Made by a program: the position numbers and the translations under genes
Notes under the pieces: generated by a model
Databases searched by the model: none
Told to the model about the DNA's origin: nothing
What the model saw: the letters and a program-made list of their open reading frames with translations, nothing else
Shown: positions 23,496 through 35,533 of the stretch, piece by piece
Numbering within the stretch: position 1 is the stretch's first letter
How the letters are laid out: each line of letters begins with the position of its first letter
Assembly: GCA_012295275.1 (NCBI GenBank)
Contig: CM022667.1
Location: 4,724,708-4,787,207, forward strand
Reading direction: 5' to 3'
DNA: 62,500 nucleotides
From: Chrysomallon squamiferum
Lineage: Eukaryota; Mollusca; Gastropoda; Neomphalida; Peltospiridae

Positions 23496-25049
23496 TTATT
23501 TCTGTTTTAATGTTCTTGAAAAAACAACCGAAATGTGAAACATAATTATATTAATTTTTGTATTTGCGAAGCTGCATCAATAAGAATTACTTTAAGGTTT
23601 ACTTTTGTTTTTTTCTCAATTTTACTTAAATGTTACCTACGCTAGTTCAGATGGAATACACCCTAAAACAATCGTTGAGGTCGTGTTAATTTTCTTTCAA
23701 CCGAATACAACTTTGTCTCTCTGTCCCAACAGAGATGAATTATTTAAATTGTTTACAGGGAACAATGAATAAAATATGTTGACTGATCAGATACTGTTAC
23801 ATCAGAAAACAAGAATCATTTTTTTTTTTTGTCTAGGCAAGACAACTGGAATGGGAATACTTTGTACGCAAAACAGAGAAATAACACTTCAGAAGGCTCT
23901 TGTAAAGAACTAAATTATTAAAAGGATAATGAGGGTTCAAAGTTTGTACACTAAGTGTTAAACAAAGAAAAACAAAAGAAGCACATAATTAAGAGAGAGA
24001 TAAGCGTTTCGTTTGAACGATTAGAAAATTAACTAAGGGTTGTAACTAAGTCTATGTCTTTTTCACTTTCTATATGATTCTAACTTGAGTATTTTTCTTC
24101 TGTTTTTTTTCTTTGATTTTACTTTTATGAATGAACGCATCAATCTCCTCCTAATAGAACCATCTCGATTATTATAGACGTTTTTTGACAAAATTAAATA
24201 CGTATGGGCAATTCGATTTTTTTCATTATTATTATTTTATCTCCCTTCAGTAAGTTGGACCGTTATTCAGACATTGGTAAATGTTCTAGAACCTCTGTTT
24301 TATCATTTTTCTCTACGGTTTTGACATGTGCTGTAGATTTTCTATTACTGTCCTATGACCAGATTAAAATGAAAATGATGACATAGAGAGTGTATTCGCG
24401 TCTATATATATGTGTTTCTCTCCATTTATGTATCTGTCTTTCTCTCCATTTTTCTATCTATCTATCAATCTGTCTATCTATTTATCTATCTATTCATCCA
24501 TTAATCCATCCATCTTTTCTATAGTTCTAAAAATGTTGATATAGAGAGTGTATTCGCGTCTATGTATCTGTCTTTCTGTTCATCTATGTGTCTATCTCTC
24601 TATCTGTCTACCTACCTATGTATCTATCTATCGGTCTGTCTGTCTGTTTCTCTCTCTTTATCTATCTATCTATCTATGTAGCTGTCTCTATGTATTCATC
24701 TATTAATCCATCTATCTCTTCTATAGTTCTGTATCTCTATCTGTCCAATGTTTTTAAAGTCACAAAGCAGAACTTCTCTCTGTTACACTAAACATTTTAT
24801 GAAAAAAAATGAATAATTACTGTTCATTCTTGTGTTCGGTCTCAGCTCAGTCACAAAATACAAGAAGCTTACTTCATCTGGGTATAAGACATTGTCTATA
24901 TTTCCGAAAGAGACAAAGCTACGATAAATTATTTAATCAACACGTAATAATAAAATAAACATTTCAATATGGTCTGCAAGTCTGTCATTGTTCAGCTTTT
25001 ACTGTTAGAATCAGGTAGACTAGAAACTCGGTAAAAAAAGAAGAAAAAA
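23496..25049. other. Spacer from U5 to ghost unit 1
   Basis: The U5 3' flank is shortened: about 120 nt after the stop, sequence jumps from TTTCTCAATTTTACTTAAATG into the conserved spacer block, skipping the microsatellites and A-rich tracts found after U1-U4. U7 and U12 share the same junction, so these three copies share a 3' ancestry. The spacer contains two ATCT-type tracts separated by a repeated phrase (GTGTATTCGCGTCTATGTAT) and ends in a 5' flank with a TATAAGA motif at 24893. No gene seen. Confidence 0.65.
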
Positions 25050-25140
25050 ATGCATTATTATTATGATGATGAAAATCATTATCATTATTGTTACTGTTAA
25101 AGCGGCTATAAAGAAAAAAGGTAAAAATAAAACACTGACA
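24893..25140 (+). pseudogene. Ghost unit 1: promoter and start codon with gene deleted
   Basis: A normal 5' flank (TATAAGA, the conserved TCTGTCATTGTTCAG and CAGGTAGACTAGAAACTCGG blocks) runs to an ATG at 25050-25052. Immediately after ATGCA the sequence continues as ATT/ATG/ATC repeats and AAAGCGGCTATAAAGAAAAAAGG, which is normally found about 300 nt downstream of a unit's stop codon. All four coding exons and three introns are missing. The remnant frame after the ATG is only 16 codons of repeat sequence, so nothing is encoded. Confidence 0.75.
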
Positions 25141-25339
25141 TGAAAATAACACGAGTAAATAATAATTTTAAAAAAATGATAGAAAAAAGTCAAAATCGAA
25201 AGTGAATTTTTTGGAACAGTAGAACAACATTTTATTTTATTTTCAAAATATCCGACAGAATGAACCGAGAAATTTCTGTCTATGATAGCATCCAGCTATT
25301 CGATTATTATACACCGTATCTTTATTTTAAAATGTAAAT

Positions 25340-25424
<85 letters not shown>

Positions 25425-27330
25425 GAATCCAAAAACAGAAAGAAAAAAAGAAAAAAGATAATTTGCTATCAAGTGATAGAAACAGATATTTAAGTAATTT
25501 ACGTGTTTCTTTTCTAGTGTTTCAAACTCTGAAAACATAAATGTTTCTGTGTTAAGAAAAGAGCTGATAATTACAGTGGTGTGTTCTATGCGAATCTACT
25601 GGGATCTGGAAACTAGTTCTTTATAGTTTTCCTTCGTCATAGCACTCACTGAAATAAACGCAACTATGTGCAACCTTTTCCATCCGCCAGAACAACATTG
25701 AAAAATATATTTTATTTTATTCCTTTGAAGGAATCCTGAAATGACTTTATTTACTTCAGCTTACTACGTTTGTTTTGAAGAATTCCTTTTATTATGACGT
25801 CATTAAAGATTACTACAGTTAACTATCTGTTTGGTTCCTCGAATTTTCTCATAGTATCTCGCATAGATCGTGAGTTTGAAATATATATATATCTTTTTAT
25901 TTATTACTTATATATTACCTACGCCAGTTCAGATGGAATACACCCTAAAACAATCGTTGAGCTCGTGTTAATTTTCTTTCAACAGAATACAACTTTGTCT
26001 CTCTTTCCCAACAGAGATGAATTATTTAAACTGTTTATAGGGAACAATGAATAAAATATGTTGCCTGATCAGATACTGTTACCTCAGAAAACAAGAATCG
26101 TTTTTTTTTCTCTAGGCAAGACAACTGGAATGGGAATACTTTCTACGCAAAACAGAGAAATAACACTTCAGAAGGCTCTTGTAAAGAACTAAATTATTAA
26201 AGGGATAATGAGGGTTCAAAGTAGGTACACTAAGGATTAAACAAACAAAAACAAAACAAGCACAGAATTAAGAGAGAGATAAGCGTTTCGTTTGAACGAT
26301 TACAAAATTAACTAAGCGTTGTAACTAAGTGTATGTCTTTTTCACTTTCTATGTGATTGTAACTTGAGTATTTTTCTTCTGGCTTTTTTCTTTAATTTTA
26401 CTTTTATGAATGAACCCATCGATCTTCTCCTAATAGAACCTTCTCGATTATTATAGACGTTTTTTGACAAAATTATATACGAATGGGCAATTAGATTTTT
26501 TTCATTATTATTATTTTATCTCCCTTCACTAGGTTGGACCGTTATTCAGACATTGGTAAATGTTCTAGAAACTCTGTTTTATCATTTTTTCTACGGTTTG
26601 GACATGTGCTTTAGATTTTCTATAACTGTCCTATGACCAGATTAAAATGAAAATGTTTACATAGAGAGTGTTTTCGCGTCTATGTATATGTCTTTCTCTC
26701 CATTTATCTATCAGTCTTTCTCTCCATTTTCCTATGTATCTATCTATCTATCTATCTATCTATTTATCTATCTATTCATCCATGAATCCATCTATCTTTT
26801 CTATAGTTGTAAAAATGTTGATATAGAGAGTGTATTCGCGTCTATGTATCTGTCTTTCTGTCCATCTATGTGTCTATCTCTCTATCTGTCTACCTACCTA
26901 TGTATCTATCTATCGGTCTGTCTGTCTGTTTCTCTCTCTTTATCTATCTATCTATCTATGTAGCTGTCTCTATGCATTCATCTATTAATCCATCTATCTC
27001 TTCTATAGTTCTGTATCTCTATCTGTCGAGTGTTTTTAAAGTCACAAAGCAGAACTTCTCTCTGTTACACTAAACATTTATGTGAAAAAAATGAATAATT
27101 ACTGTTCAGTCTTGTGTTCGGTCTCAGCTCAGTCACAAAATACAAGAAGCTTACATCATCTTGGTATAAGACATTGTCTATATTTCCGAAAGAGACAAAG
27201 CTATGATAAATTATTTAATCAACAAGTAATCATAAAATAAACATTTCAATATAGGCTACAAGTCTGTCATTGTTCAGTTTTTACTGTTAGAATCAGGTAG
27301 ACTAGAAACTCGGTAAAAAGAAGGAACAAA
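25140..27330. other. Spacer from ghost unit 1 to U6
   Basis: Starts with an AAT tract (about 25343-25421), then the conserved spacer block, two ATCT-type tracts (about 26735-26775 and 26850-26965) and the U6 5' flank. TGACGTCA at 25795-25802. TATAAGA candidate TATA box at 27165, 166 nt before the U6 ATG. No gene seen. Confidence 0.65.
25343..25421. repeat. (AAT)n microsatellite
   Basis: AAT tract at the start of the spacer after ghost unit 1; equivalents after ghosts 2 and 3 lie at about 33667-33752 and 61258-61346. Confidence 0.92.
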
Positions 27331-27994
27331 ATGCAGTACAGGACATGTTTGCTTTTACAGGCTGTTGTCTCATCACTAGTAACTGCTTTACTTAGGTAAG
27401 TGTGCAGTAATTTTATTTTATTTAAATCTTGTACAAATACACACTCATACACTTTCTGTCTGTCTCTACCTTCCTCCTTTCTGTCTATCTCGCTCTGCCT
27501 CTCTGTCTCTCTTTAATCTATCCTTTCATCCTACCATCCATTCATTCATCCATCCATCCGTCCGTCTGTTTGTCTCTCTCTCTCTGTATAAATATTTTCA
27601 TCAATCGGATATTCTGTGTGTGTTTCTGTGTGTGTCTGTGTATCTCTGTCTCTCACTCCGACTCCTGGCTTTGTCTCCTCTCTTTGACATGTCTACAGCA
27701 GACTTTATTTAGATTTATTTTCTCTATTGTATTTATGGTTACTGTTGTTTTATTTTTTGATTATTAATTGGTCACATTTAGCTGTGATATCAATCTGTCC
27801 TCTAAGTGGATCATCAATCACGACTTTGATGATCTTGTCGCCTCTGACATCCTCCTGGAATCCCTCACCAACGTCATAAACGTCGAACAGTGTGGACACG
27901 AATGCGCCTGAAATATCAAGTGCCTCTCATTTTCATATAACGAAAAACATATCTGTCATTTGCATAATGACAGATTTTCGAAGGACGGCAGTTA
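27331..27994 (+). pseudogene. Truncated PAN-CTLD lectin pseudogene U6
   Basis: Exon 1 (27331-27395) is intact and starts MQYRTCLLLQ. Exon 2 starts at 27782 with the usual acceptor and reads CDINLSSKW, but codon 65, an invariant Arg elsewhere (GCC AGA AAT), is TGA at 27909-27911. Exon 2 is then cut at about 27994 in the codons for SY, and sequence jumps to TGAACAAGACTGAAAAATAT, which belongs to the inter-unit spacer about 1 kb downstream of a normal gene. The rest of exon 2, both CTLD exons and their introns are gone. The combination of a stop and a deletion makes a functional product very unlikely. Confidence 0.88.
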
Positions 27995-29058
27995 CAAGAG
28001 TGAACAAGACTGAAAAATATATTTTATTTTAATCCTTTGAAGGAATACTGAAATGACTTTATTTACTTCAGCTTACTACGTTCGTTTTGAAGAATTCCTT
28101 TTATTATGAAGTCATTATCGACTAGTTCAATTAAAGATCAATTTCGTTTCTCGAATTTTCTCGAAGGATCTGGGATAGATAGTGAATTTGGAAAACAAAT
28201 TATTTTTGTTTTTAAATATTTTACTTACTTTTTACCTACGCTGGTTCAAATGGAATACACCCTAAAACAATCGTTCAGCTCGTCTTAATTTTCTTTCAAC
28301 AGAATACAACTTTGTCTCTCTTTCCCAACAGAGATGAATTATTTATACTGTTTACAGGGAACAATGAATAAAATATGTTGACTGATCAGATTAGGTTACA
28401 TCAGCACACAAGAATCGTTTTTTTGTTTTCTCTGTTCTACAACTGGAATGGGAATACTTTCTACGCAATAGAGAGAAATAACACAACAGAGCGCTCTTGT
28501 AAAGAACTAAATTGTTAAAACAATAATGGGAGTTCAAAGCAGATACACTAAGTATTAAACAAACAAAAACAAAACAAGCACAGAATCAACAGAGAGATAC
28601 GTGTTTCGTTTGGAAGGTTATAAAATTAACTAAGCGTTGTATCTGAGTCTATTTCTTTTTTCACTTTCTATGTGATTGTAACTTGAGTATTTTTCTTCTG
28701 GCTTTTTTCTTTACATTTACTTTTATCTGTCAGTGCGGATGCGCATTCAGACGACTGAAAATGAAGTCATCAATCTTCTCCCAGTAGAACCTTCCCTGTC
28801 TTTCTCGATTATTATAGTCGTTTTTAGACAAAATTATATACTTATCTGAAATTAGATTTTTTTTCACTATTATTTTATCTGCCTTCACTAGGTTGGACCG
28901 TTATTCAGACATTGGTAAATGTTCTATTAACTGTTTTATCATTTTTCTCTACGGTTTGAACATGTGCTTTAGATTTTCCATGCCTGTCCTATGACCATAT
29001 TAAACAAAAATTTGGATATAGAGAGTTTATTCCCGTCTATGTATCTGTCTTTTTGTCT

Positions 29059-29215
<157 letters not shown>

Positions 29216-29420
29216 TAGCTGTCTCTCTATGTATTCATCCATTAATCCATCTATCTCTTCTATAGTTCTGTATCTCTATCTGTCGACTGTTTTTAAAGTC
29301 ACAAAGCAGAACTTCTCTCTGTTACACTAAACATTTATGTGAAAAAATGAATAATTACTGTTCATATTTGTGTTTGGTCTCACCTCAGTCAGATAATACA
29401 AAGAGCTTACTTCACCTGGG

Positions 29421-29427
29421 TATAAAA
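29421..29427 (+). promoter_or_regulatory. Candidate TATA box of U7
   Basis: TATAAAA in the CACCTGGGTATAAAACACAG context, 176 nt before the ATG. Confidence 0.5.
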
Positions 29428-29596
29428 CACAGTCTGTGTTTCCGCAACTGACAAATCTATGATAAATTATTTAATGTTTTGAACACGTAATAATAAAATA
29501 AATATTTGAATAGAGTCTGCAAGTCTGTCATTGTTCAGTTTTCACTGATAGAATCAGGTAGACTAGAAACTCGGCAAGAAGAAGAAAATAAAAAAA

Positions 29597-31259
29597 ATGC
29601 TTTTCCGGACATGTTTGATTTTACAGGCTGTTGTCTCTTCACTTGTAACTGCTTTACTTAGGTAAGTGTGTAGTAACTTTTGTGTTATTTAAACCTTGTA
29701 CAGCACCCACTGATACGCTTTCTGTCTGTCTGTACCTTCCTCCTTCCTCTGTGTCTCTCACTCTGACTCGTGGCTTTGTATCATCTCTCTTGATATGTGT
29801 ACAGCAGATTTTATTTAGATTTATTTTCTATATTGTATTAATAGTTACTGTTGTTTTATTATTTTATTATTAACTGGTCACATTTAGCTGTGATATCAAT
29901 CTGTCATCTAAGTGGATTATCAATCACGACTTTGATGATTTTGTCGCCTCCTCTGACGTCCTCATGGAATCCCTCACCAACGTCATAAACGTCGAACAGT
30001 GCGGACACGAATGCGCCAGAAATATCAAGTGCCTCTCATTTTCGTATAACGAAAAACATATCTGTCATTTGCATAATGACAGATTTTCGAAGAACGTCAG
30101 TTACGAGTTTGGTGCAGGATGGATCTACTATTCATACGTCGGTATGTTTCTTTATTCATATTTTTTAAACTCTAAACATTCCTAGAAATAATAAAAATGT
30201 TGAAATATCTTATCTCAAGTGGACATCGACATATTAGGAGAAATTTAAAGAAATCAGAAAATCTATCTGATTAAGTTGTGTTAAAGATAAAATAATTTGT
30301 TTCAAAAGAAATCGTATATTTTCAGTCTCACAAGTATAAAATATCCTGTATTTTCATTCTCAGAAATTAAAAAAATTCCTTCAATTTCAGTCTCAGAAAT
30401 ACAAAATACTATATTTTCAGTCTCGTAAGTAAAACTAAATGATGGTATATAGCCGAGTCTCATAAACATGTTAAAAATGATTCGATATTTTGAATCTCGT
30501 AAATATTAAAGAAATCCTATATTCTTGGGTCGTAAATATTTAAAAATTTCAATATTTTCAGTGTCGCTAGTAAAAAAATTAATTCTCTAAATTCAGTCTC
30601 ACAAATAAATCAAGAGTACCTTATTTTAAGACACAGATATATAAAAAGATCATATATGTTCATTTTCGGAAGAAGAAGAAGAAAAAATATTATGCTATAT
30701 TTTCAGTCACACAAGTATAAAAAATCCAACATTTTAAGTTTCACGAATACAAAAAGTCCTATATTTTCAGGACACTGTCCTACTGGAAATGGCTACATCT
30801 TCCTTGAGAACATTGAGGTGTGTTTCAAGATTGTCAACATCAAAAAAAACTGGCATGAAGCTCGTGACTTTTGTAGCAGGTCACGTGACAGATTGATCGT
30901 CCTCGACACGGATGAGAAAAATACAGCTTTTAGCAACTACGTGAACAAAGCAACAGGTTAATATCTTCATCATCACCATCGTCATATTCATCATTAGTTA
31001 TACTAACAACAATTAATTTTTTTTTTATCATAACATAATTATATTTATGATCATAATCATCATCATCACACCCAACATCATATTCATCTAATAACAACTA
31101 TTTTCATGTCTTTCATGATTGCATAACACATCTATTAACAAAGTCATCGTTTTGTTATCCTCATGTTAGAGATCAAAGGTGTGATTGGTAGAAATGTTTC
31201 CTCACCAAAGAATTTTGTGATAATTATAAGGAAATAAAATAAAAAATAATGAAATAAAA

Positions 31260-31322
<63 letters not shown>

Positions 31323-31711
31323 AGTTAAATTAAATTAAAAAGGACAGCTGCTCGTTGTTACAAAACATTTCTCGTTGCAGCTGATTTGTTGAAAATGAAA
31401 CACAATTTCACACAACCAACTCAAAGTTTAACCATCTTATAATCACGATATTCACTCATTTTTAAATCTGTGCATTTTTGTTGTATTTTTCAGGTGGTAA
31501 AGACATCCATATTGGACTGACTGATGAACAGACGGAAGGAAAGTTTGTTTGGGAGAATGGAAAAAAACTTGCATTTTCTAAGTGGAGAAACGGGGAACCT
31601 GACAATTATGGAGGAATAGAGGACTGTGTGCAGCTTACTTCATCGTTGAGTAAGTGGAATGATATTTCCTGCTCGAAGACCAACATATTTGTCTGCGAGA
31701 AACGAATGTGA
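29597..31711 (+). CDS. Secreted PAN-CTLD lectin, unit U7
   Basis: Exons 29597-29661, 29888-30141, 30771-30956, 31494-31711 encode 240 aa with the extra-Ser version of exon 2, as in U5 and U12. The signal peptide starts MLFRTCLILQ instead of MQYRTC. PAN cysteines are all present (EQCGHEC form). The CTLD has NIKKNWHEARDFC, all six cysteines, EPD at 203-205 and WND at 223-225. From intron 2 to far beyond the 3' end it is nearly identical to U12, except in the exon 4 loop, where about 22 differences cluster in about 120 bases. Polyadenylation signal at 31795-31800. Intact. Confidence 0.88.
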
Positions 31712-32875
31712 TTATTTCTGTTTTAATGTTCTTGAAGAAACAACCGAAATGTGGAACATAATTATATTAATTTTTGTATTTGCGAAGCTGCATGAATAAA
31801 AATTACTTTGAGGTTTACTTTTGTTTTTTTCTCAATTTTACTTAAATGTTACCTACGCTAGTTCAGATGGAATACACCCTAAAACAATCGTTGAGCTCGT
31901 GTTAATTTTCTTTCAACCGAATACAACTTTGTCTCTCTTTCCCAACAGAGATGAATTATTTAAACTGTTTATAGGGAACAATGAATAAAATATGTTGGTT
32001 GTTCAGAGACGTTTACATCAGAAAACAAGAATCGTGTTTTTTGTGTAGGCAAGACAACTGGAATGGGAATACTTTGTACGAAAAACAGAGAAATAACACT
32101 TCAGAAGGCTCTTGGAAAGAACTAAATTATTAAAGGGATAATGAGGGTTCAAAGTAGGTACACTAAAGGTTAAACAAACAAAAACAAAACAAGCTCAGAA
32201 TTAAGAGAGAGATAAGCGTTTCGTTTGAACGATTAGAAAATTAACTAAGCGTTGTAACTAAGTGTATGTCTTTTTCACTTTCTATGTGATTGTAACTTGA
32301 GTATTTTTCTTCTGGCTTTTTTCTTTAATTTTACTTTTATGAATGAACCCATCGATATTCTCCTAATAGAACCTTCTCGATTATTATAGACGTTTTTTGA
32401 CAAAATTATGTACGAATGGGCAATTAGATTTTTTCATTATTATTATTTTATCTCCCTTCACTAGGTTGGACCGTTATTCAGACATTGGTAAATGTTCTAG
32501 TAACTCTGTTTTATCATTTTTCTCTACGGTTTGGACATGTGCTTTAGATTTTCTATAACTGTCCTAAGACCAGATTAAAATGAAAATGTTGACATAGAGA
32601 GTGTTTTCGCGTCTATATATATGTCTTTCTCTCCATTTATCTATCTCTCTTTCTCTCCATTTTTTTTCTATCTATCTATCTATCTATCAATCTATCTATC
32701 TCTCAATCTATCTATCTATCATCTATATATCTATCTATTTATCTATCTATTCATCCATTAATCCATCTATCTTTCCTATAGTTCTAAAAATGTTGATATA
32801 GAGAGTGTATTCGCGTCTATGCATCTGTCTTTCTGTCCATCTATGTATCTATCTCTCTATCTCTGTATATACCTA

Positions 32876-32960
<85 letters not shown>

Positions 32961-33344
32961 GTCTTTCTGTCTGTCTGTCTCTCTTTATCTATCTATCTAT
33001 CTATCTAGCTGTCTCTATGAATTCATCTATTAATCAATCTATCTCTTCTATAGTTCTGTACCTCTCTCTGTCGACTGTTTTTAAAGTCACAAAGCAGAAC
33101 TTCTCTCTGTTACACTAAACATTTATGTGAAAAAAATGAATAATTACTGTTCATTGTTGTGTTCGGTCTCAGCTCAGTCACAAGACATTGTCTATATTTC
33201 CGAAAGAGACAAAGCTACGATAAATTATTTAATCAACACGTAATAATAAAATAAACATTTCAATATAGTCTGCAAGTCTGTCATTGTTCAGTTTTTACTG
33301 TTAGAATCAGGTAGACTAGAAACTCGGTAAAAAGAAGGAAAAAA
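31712..33344. other. Spacer from U7 to ghost unit 2
   Basis: Uses the shortened 3' flank seen after U5 and U12, then the conserved spacer block, ATCT tracts (about 32667-32755 and 32876-33010) and a 5' flank that lost its TATA region: sequence runs from CAGCTCAGTCACA directly to AGACATTGTC near 33180. It is nearly identical to 59376-60956. No gene seen. Confidence 0.65.
32876..33010. repeat. (ATCT)n microsatellite
   Basis: ATCT tract in the U7 downstream spacer. The homologous tract after U12 (about 60533-60620) is shorter although the flanks are nearly identical, so tract length changed after the duplication. Confidence 0.92.
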
Positions 33345-33440
33345 ATGCATTATTATTATTAATATTATTATGATGAAGATCATTATCATTATTATTACTA
33401 TTAATGCGGCTACAAAGAAAAAAGGTAAAAACAGAACACT
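33180..33440 (+). pseudogene. Ghost unit 2: 5' flank fused to downstream repeat
   Basis: Same structure as ghost unit 1: conserved 5' flank, ATG at 33345-33347, then at once ATT/ATG repeats and the GCGGCTACAAAGAAAAAAGG phrase from downstream of a gene. The TATA-containing segment has also been deleted. There is no coding sequence beyond four codons. Confidence 0.72.
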
Positions 33441-33666
33441 GACATGAAAATAACACGAGTAAATAATAATTTTAAAAAAATGATAGAAAAAAGTCAAACT
33501 GGAAAGTGAATTTTAAAGAACAGTAGAAGAACATTTTAATTTATTTTCAAAATAATCGAAAGAATCAACCGACACATTTCTGTCTATGATAGCATCCAGC
33601 TATTTGATTATTATACACCGCATCTTTATTTTAAAATGGAAGTACAACAACAAGAATAACAACAAC

Positions 33667-33752
<86 letters not shown>
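33667..33752. repeat. (AAT)n microsatellite
   Basis: Long AAT tract; both strands remain open across it, giving poly-Asn and poly-Leu/Ile frames that are not genes. Confidence 0.93.
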
Positions 33753-33755
<3 letters not shown>

Positions 33756-35367
33756 TGATAAAAACAACAACAATAACAAAAACAAAAACAAAGAAAGAAA
33801 AAACATAATTTGCTTTTGGGTGATAGAAACAGATATTTAAGTAATTTACGTGTTTCTTTTCTAGTGTTTCACACTCTGAAAACATAAATTTTTCTGTGGT
33901 TAGAAAAGAGCTAATAATTACAGTGGTGTGTTCTATGCGAATCTACTGGGATCTGGAAACTAGTTCTTTATAGTTTTCCTTCGTCATAGCACTCACTGAA
34001 ATAAACGCAACTATGTGCAACCTTTTCCAGGTCCGACTGAACAAGACTGAAAAATATATTTTATTTTAGTCCTTTGAAGGAATCCTGATATGACTTTATT
34101 TACTTCAGCTTACTACGTTCGTTTTGAAGAATTCCTTTTATTATGACGTCATTAAAGATTACTGCAGTTAACGATCTATTTGGTTCCTAGAATTTTCTCA
34201 TAGTATCTCGCATAGATCGTGAGTTTGAAAAATATATATATATCTATATATTTTAATTTTTTACTTACTTTTTAGCTACGCTAGTTCAGATGGAATACAC
34301 CCTAAAACAATCGTTGAGGTCGTGTTAATTTTCTTTCAACAGAATACAACTTTGTCTCTCTTTCCCAACAGAGATGAATTATTTAAACTGTTTATAGGGA
34401 ACAATGAATAAAATATGTTGGTTGTTCAGAGACGTTTACATCAGGAAACAAGAATCGTGTTTTTTGTCTAGGCAAGACAACTGGAATGGGAATACTTTGT
34501 CCGCAAAACAGAGAAATAACACTTCAAAAGGCTCTTGTAAAGAACTAAATTATTAAAAGGATAATGAGGGTTCAAAGTTTGTACACTAAGTGTTAAACAA
34601 ACAAAAACAAAACAAGCACAGAATTAAGAGAGAGATAAGCGTTTCGTTTGAACGATTAGAAAATTAACTAAGCGTTGTAACTAAGTTTATGTCTTTTTCA
34701 CTTTCTATGTGATTCTAACTTGAGTATTTTTCTTCTGGCTTTTTTCTTTAATTTTACTTTTATGAATGAACCCATGAATCTTCTCCTAATAGAACCTTCG
34801 CGACTATTCTAGACGTTTTTTGACAAAATTATATACGAATGGGCAATTCGATTTTTTTCATTATTATTATTTTATCTCCCTTCACCAGGTTGGACCGTTA
34901 TTCAGACATTGGTAAATGTTCTAGAACCTCTGTTTTATCATTTTGTCTACGGTTTTGACATGTGCTTTAGATTTTCTATAACTGTCCTATGACCAGATTA
35001 AAATGAAAATGTTGACATAGAGAGTGTTTTCGCGTCTATATATATGTCTTTCTCTCCATTTATCTATCTGCCTTTCTCTCCATTTTTCTATCTATCATCT
35101 ATCTATCTATCTATCTATCTGTCTGTCTGTCTCTCTCTTTATCTATCTATCTATCTATCTATGTAGCTGTCTCTATGTATTCATCTATTAATCCATCTAT
35201 CTGTTCTATAGTTCTGTATCTCTATCTGTCGACTGTTTTTAAAGTCACAAAGCAGAACTTGTCTCTGTTACACTAAACATTTATGTGAAAAAAATGAATA
35301 ATTACTGTTCATTCTTGTGTTCGGTCTCACCTGAGTCACAAAATACAAGAAGCTTACATCATCTTGG

Positions 35368-35374
35368 TATAAGA
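35368..35374 (+). promoter_or_regulatory. Candidate TATA box of U8
   Basis: TATAAGA, 166 nt upstream of the ATG, same subtype and spacing as U2 and U6. Confidence 0.42.
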
Positions 35375-35533
35375 GATTCTCTATATTTCCGAAAGAGACA
35401 AAGCTATGATAAATTATTTAATCAACACGTAATAATAAAATAAACATTTCAATACAGTCTGCAAGTCTGTCATTGTTCAGTTTTTACTGTTAGAATCAGG
35501 TAGACTAGAAACTCGGTAAAAAGAAGGAACAAA

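Larger units (their letters stand above)
33440..35533. other. Spacer from ghost unit 2 to U8
   Basis: AAT tract at 33667-33752, conserved spacer block, TGACGTCA at 34144-34151, ATCT-type tract at about 35090-35165 and the U8 5' flank with TATAAGA at 35368-35374 (166 nt before the ATG). No gene seen. Confidence 0.65.

Noticed and set aside
33586-33840. Poly-Asn frame and reverse poly-Leu/Ile frames over AAT tract (also 43608, 61198)
   Set aside because: Microsatellite translations.
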